Assembly (NCBI GenBank): GCA_002686465.1
Contig: NZCP01000037.1
Span: 1 to 15,475 of the forward strand
Reading direction: 5' to 3'
From: Candidatus Woesebacteria bacterium
GTDB taxonomy: Bacteria > Patescibacteriota > Microgenomatia > UBA8517 > UBA10165
DNA: 15,475 nucleotides
The notes under the pieces were generated by a model. The model was not told where the DNA came from and did not search any database. It worked only from the letters and a program-made list of their open reading frames with translations. The position numbers were made by a program, and so were the translations under genes. Positions 12,826-15,475 of this stretch are shown piece by piece; position 1 is the first letter of the stretch; each line of letters opens with the position of its first letter.

Positions 12826-14186
12826 TTGGCCACTTTGCTCTTAGCAACTAACCCTACAGCTATTCCTGCTAACGTCCAAAAGATAATGGCAACTTTGGAT
12901 GCCTCAAAAACGTCAATAAACATTGCATTGATAAGAATTCCAATAAAAGACCCTACAAATCCACCAACAAAAGCAGTATTTATGTCTAAGTTCTGTGCTT
13001 TTCGTAAGAATCTGCCAAACCCATCTGTTAATCTTACCAAAACCAAAAGAAAGGCCAAACTACCCACAATACCAATTTCTCCTAAAGCCCTCAAATAATC
13101 GTTGTCTGTGGCTAATGTGATTGATGAGTAGCCAGTTCCCAAGACAGGATTCTTTGAGAAAGAGCGAATTGCCCGTGGCCACTCGGCATTTATACGTATT
13201 GAAGTAGAACGGTCCTCTATAACAGGGGGTGGTGACTCAACCACCACAGGAGCCAGTGTGGATTCTTGGGCTAAAACGACAGGGGCAGACCAGTTAATTA
13301 AATTATTATTAATAATCCTTCCTTTGTATATATTGACCGTGTTGAAATACTTTGCCCCCAAGTCGCTAAATGTTGCCATCGCCACAATGCTTAAGACAAC
13401 AAACGGGAGAATAAAAATTTTCTTCCTAATCAACCATAAGGTTACAGACACCCCTACAAGATAGGCAATAAAAGAAATTCTAGATTCGCTTCTCATAAGA
13501 AGCCAGAAGGCGGGTGATATTATCACAAAAAACAAAAAGACTCGATACCACCAATTCCGCATTGCGAACCAAAAGGCAATAGCAATCGGGAAAAACATAA
13601 CCAGGAAGGCCGCAAGGTCATAATGTCCTGCAAATGTTGAGTGCAATCTGGCCCCGGGAGTCCAGTGGAGAGAAAACCCCTTTGCATATTCCGCATTTTG
13701 CGTGGAAATGACAGGTAAACCAGCATATATTTGTCCAATCCCATAAAGGAACGCCACAAAAGAAACTATAAAAAGCGTCTCTCCAAAAAACTTAACATTT
13801 GCTCCCCGTCTCATAGCCATAAGGGCTATGAAAAACGGAATCAGATACTCGATCCTCCGTATCCAATGAAGAAAACCGACATGGGCAATAACAGTCTCTG
13901 TAATGAAAATACCACCTAGTAACGATAGAAGCCCAACCCCGAAAAACAGCAACAAGGCTTTGTTAAGTGTGCTTTTGAAGAACTCGCCAATACCATCCTT
14001 TATTAGATAGGCCAACCAAAAAGCAGCCAACGCTGCAATCAAAAAGTCTTCCACCCTTACTGCTACTGAGATTCCGGGGATATTAAAGAGTGGAAACTTG
14101 GGATAAAGCGGGATAACAAGCAATATAGCCGCAACTCCATATTTGAATACCTGATTTGATTTAAATAGTTCTAAAAGCTTTTGCAT
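12822..14186 (-). CDS. O-antigen ligase/polymerase-like membrane protein (Wzy_C superfamily)
   Basis: This 454-residue polytopic membrane protein has about ten to twelve hydrophobic segments. The family layout is visible: STFAGHYDLAAFL (183-195), RSESRISF (232-239) within a membrane segment, and a long outer loop (about 280-365). The loop ends in WPRAIRSFSKNPVLGTGYSS (336-355) and TDNDYLRALGEIGIVG (360-375). Proteins of this family use undecaprenyl-diphosphate-linked glycans, either polymerising them (Wzy) or transferring them to an acceptor (WaaL, PglL); sequence alone does not separate these. The position normally holding the loop histidine of the HN..L motif is D361. The loop includes a proline-rich stretch (306-325). 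The start overlaps the upstream GT2 gene by 26 bases; AGGAGG 12 bases and GAGG 4 bases before the ATG support it. The GT-C enzyme follows directly. Confidence 0.86.
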   Translation of the reverse strand: MQKLLELFKSNQVFKYGVAAILLVIPLYPKFPLFNIPGISVAVRVEDFLIAALAAFWLAYLIKDGIGEFFKSTLNKALLLFFGVGLLSLLGGIFITETVIAHVGFLHWIRRIEYLIPFFIALMAMRRGANVKFFGETLFIVSFVAFLYGIGQIYAGLPVISTQNAEYAKGFSLHWTPGARLHSTFAGHYDLAAFLVMFFPIAIAFWFAMRNWWYRVFLFFVIISPAFWLLMRSESRISFIAYLVGVSVTLWLIRKKIFILPFVVLSIVAMATFSDLGAKYFNTVNIYKGRIINNNLINWSAPVVLAQESTLAPVVVESPPPVIEDRSTSIRINAEWPRAIRSFSKNPVLGTGYSSITLATDNDYLRALGEIGIVGSLAFLLVLVRLTDGFGRFLRKAQNLDINTAFVGGFVGSFIGILINAMFIDVFEASKVAIIFWTLAGIAVGLVAKSKVAK

Positions 14187-15099
14187 AAATCCTCAGGGCC
14201 TCCTTTTGGCCACCTAAAATCCCAAAAACAACAATTCGCAAGACGGATGCTGTTTTCAAAAGAAGGGTCAAAATTGGATACTGCCAACTTGGGTAGTGCT
14301 TTTTGTAAAAACGCTTTAGACCCTCAAACTCTCCAAGAATACCTCCCTCTTTCCCAATCTGTCTATCTCCAAAACCAACTTTTTCTCCTTTGCCACTTGC
14401 TGCCCCAATATGCACCACTTTTGTCGCCGGGATATACCATGTTTCCCAACCATCTTTTTTCGCCCTCATACAAAGGTCAACCTCCTCAACATACATAAAG
14501 AATTTCTCATCCAAACCACCTATTTTGTTGAGTACTTCTTTTCGTGTCAGTAAAAATGCTCCTGTGACCCAATCTTGCCGGTGTTCCCTTTTATAAAAAT
14601 CGCTTTTGCCAAAAAAATTTGGTGTGTGGGGATGGTAAGATCCAAAAAGATCAGCAACCCCTGGGAGATCGTCGAGAAACTTTGCCCAAAGAAACATCCT
14701 TAGAAGATCTGGAAACCGTCCGCCAGTTGCTTGTATACTACCATCCGGATTCAGCAGTGTGCAGGTTGAAATCCCAACTTTAGGATGTTGATCCATCCAA
14801 TCAACCATCTTTTTAAGCGTATTTTCCTTAAATTCGGTGTCTGAGTTAAGAAGTAAAATATATCGTCCTTTCGCCTCTTTGATTCCCTGGTTGTTAGCTC
14901 TGGAAAACCCTAGATTCTTTCTGTTTGCAATCACGCGAACGTCTTTACCGAGACCCTTAGTACTCCCATCATCTGACGCATTGTCAATAACAACAACCTC
15001 AAAACTTATTCCTTCCGTGTGTCTTTTAATTGACTCAAGACATGCAAGAAGAAGTTTCTTTGTATTAAAACTGACAATAATTATTGAAACATCAATCAT
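14161..15099 (-). CDS. GT2-family glycosyltransferase, WbbL-like
   Basis: This is a 312-residue GT-A inverting glycosyltransferase. It has DVSIIIVSFNTKKLL (3-17), VVVIDNASDD (35-44), NLGFSRANNQG (62-72) and the metal-binding NSDT (85-88). LLNPDGSIQATGGRFP (115-130) is characteristic of the rhamnosyltransferase-like group. WVTGAFLLTR (177-186) and EKFFMYVEEVDLCMRAKKDG (198-217) supply the catalytic acidic region, followed by the conserved H230 (VVHIGAAS). Near the C-terminus FYKKHYPSWQYPILTLLLK and a further hydrophobic stretch suggest membrane association. It is similar in plan to the GT2 protein at 9220-10107. Its ATG overlaps the stop of the small membrane-protein gene as ATGA (15096-15099). 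It probably adds a deoxyhexose or hexose to a lipid-linked acceptor; the sugar is not known. Confidence 0.94.
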   Translation of the reverse strand: MIDVSIIIVSFNTKKLLLACLESIKRHTEGISFEVVVIDNASDDGSTKGLGKDVRVIANRKNLGFSRANNQGIKEAKGRYILLLNSDTEFKENTLKKMVDWMDQHPKVGISTCTLLNPDGSIQATGGRFPDLLRMFLWAKFLDDLPGVADLFGSYHPHTPNFFGKSDFYKREHRQDWVTGAFLLTRKEVLNKIGGLDEKFFMYVEEVDLCMRAKKDGWETWYIPATKVVHIGAASGKGEKVGFGDRQIGKEGGILGEFEGLKRFYKKHYPSWQYPILTLLLKTASVLRIVVFGILGGQKEALRIYAKAFRTI

Positions 15100-15326
15100 T
15101 TGTATTTTCCAAACCAGTCTTTAAAAAATCTTCCAGTAGCATTAAGCAACTCGCCTGCTAAAACAAAAAGTAGACCTAAACTGAGAACAATAATCGACAC
15201 CCGAACCACTGGTAATGATGGAACATGCCTGACGGTTACTTTATGTAAAAAGTGTTTCCCCTCAAAAATGATAGGATCTGTCTCATCCTTGGGTTTGAAC
15301 CCGTTAATATAAATAGACCCCCGCAA
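15096..15326 (-). CDS. Small membrane protein, N-terminus uncertain (TTG start or frameshifted)
   Basis: Read from a TTG at 15326 this is 76 residues: a polar part (1-38) with a beta-like RGSIYINGF, one transmembrane helix at about 39-61, and a basic tail ending KDWFGKYK. AGAGGAG lies 12 bases before the TTG, a little far. The frame stays open 18 codons further upstream to a TAA at 15381-15383, with coding-like residues (STFLEEIVHP) but no ATG, GTG or TTG. An ATG at 15366 in another frame would join this frame if one A of the AAAAA run (15356-15360) were skipped or absent, giving an 89-residue protein beginning MDKSTFLEE. No family is recognised. It is translationally linked to the following GT2 gene and may be a membrane partner of it. 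Confidence 0.6.
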   Translation of the reverse strand: MRGSIYINGFKPKDETDPIIFEGKHFLHKVTVRHVPSLPVVRVSIIVLSLGLLFVLAGELLNATGRFFKDWFGKYK

Positions 15327-15475
15327 TGGGTGGACAATCTCCTCTAGGAAAGTACTTTTTGTCCATTTCCGGCCACACCCTTAATATAATTAAAATAATG
15401 ACATCTATGGATTTTCCCTCTAAAATCATAGAAAAGCTAAAAACTTAACTATAAAATACCAAACAAATTATATTC
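15327..15475. other. AT-rich leader region upstream of the glycan locus
   Basis: I see no convincing gene in these 149 bases. The minus strand has several -10-like sequences (for example TATATT near 15384) without a good -35, so a promoter for the locus is likely but cannot be fixed. On the plus strand TATAAT (15385-15390) lies 7 bases before an ATG opening a 16-codon frame (15398-15448). This fits the leaderless spacing seen elsewhere, but the frame is too short to call. The locus may instead continue past the window edge. Confidence 0.4.

Noticed and set aside
15398..15448. 16-codon plus-strand frame preceded by TATAAT
   Set aside because: The promoter spacing is suggestive, but the peptide is very short, has no -35, and lies in an AT-rich stretch where such matches are common.

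Overview
The window looks like a piece of a bacterial chromosome, most likely from a Patescibacteria/CPR lineage of the Microgenomates type. This placement is inferred from gene content: a DUF4012 membrane protein beside a monotopic phosphoglycosyl transferase, a 59-residue stand-alone AbrB/MazE-like protein, a short RecO without its zinc motif, an alpha2-type glycyl-tRNA synthetase, and very tight gene packing. TGA is used as a stop codon, often as ATGA overlaps, so the standard bacterial code applies. Base composition is moderately AT-rich by eye. There are no RNA genes, insertion sequences or CRISPR arrays that I can support, and no gene-free stretch exceeds 150 bases.

Layout. Nearly everything is on the minus strand. 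(A) 15326 to 11377 holds a small membrane protein, a GT2 glycosyltransferase, an O-antigen ligase/polymerase-like membrane protein and a GT-C (PMT/ArnT-like) glycosyltransferase, all overlapping end to start. (B) After a 70-base structured gap, 11306 to 7411 holds a GT4, a GT2 and a second GT4 glycosyltransferase, an 80-residue two-helix membrane protein and a FabZ-like hotdog protein. (C) A small plus-strand island at 6693-7433 carries a hypothetical protein and the AbrB-like protein, which is preceded by three palindromic operator-like repeats. (D) 6655 to 2905 holds a GT4, an undecaprenyl-phosphate sugar transferase and the DUF4012 protein. (E) 2878 to 1 holds recO, glycyl-tRNA synthetase, a membrane-anchored protein and the start of an unidentified gene.

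How the genes work together (inference). The sugar transferase would start a glycan on undecaprenyl phosphate at the membrane. The two GT2 and three GT4 enzymes would extend it from nucleotide sugars on the cytoplasmic face. The GT-C enzyme and the ligase-like protein would act on the outer face with lipid-linked sugars. Together this is a cell-surface polysaccharide or glycoprotein locus. No flippase, ABC exporter or chain-length regulator is visible, so it probably continues beyond 15475 or relies on genes elsewhere. RecO and GlyRS are housekeeping genes.

Expression signals. Several genes have a -10-like hexamer only 7 to 10 bases before the start codon and no Shine-Dalgarno, which predicts leaderless or nearly leaderless mRNAs. 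A few genes inside the run have strong Shine-Dalgarno sequences instead, and five pairs overlap as ATGA. The most interesting items are the AbrB-like gene with its iterated palindromes, the hairpin over the translation start at 11306, the FabZ-like protein lacking its catalytic histidine, the 7-base tandem repeat inside a glycosyltransferase gene, and a possible one-base frameshift at the start of the 15096-15326 gene.
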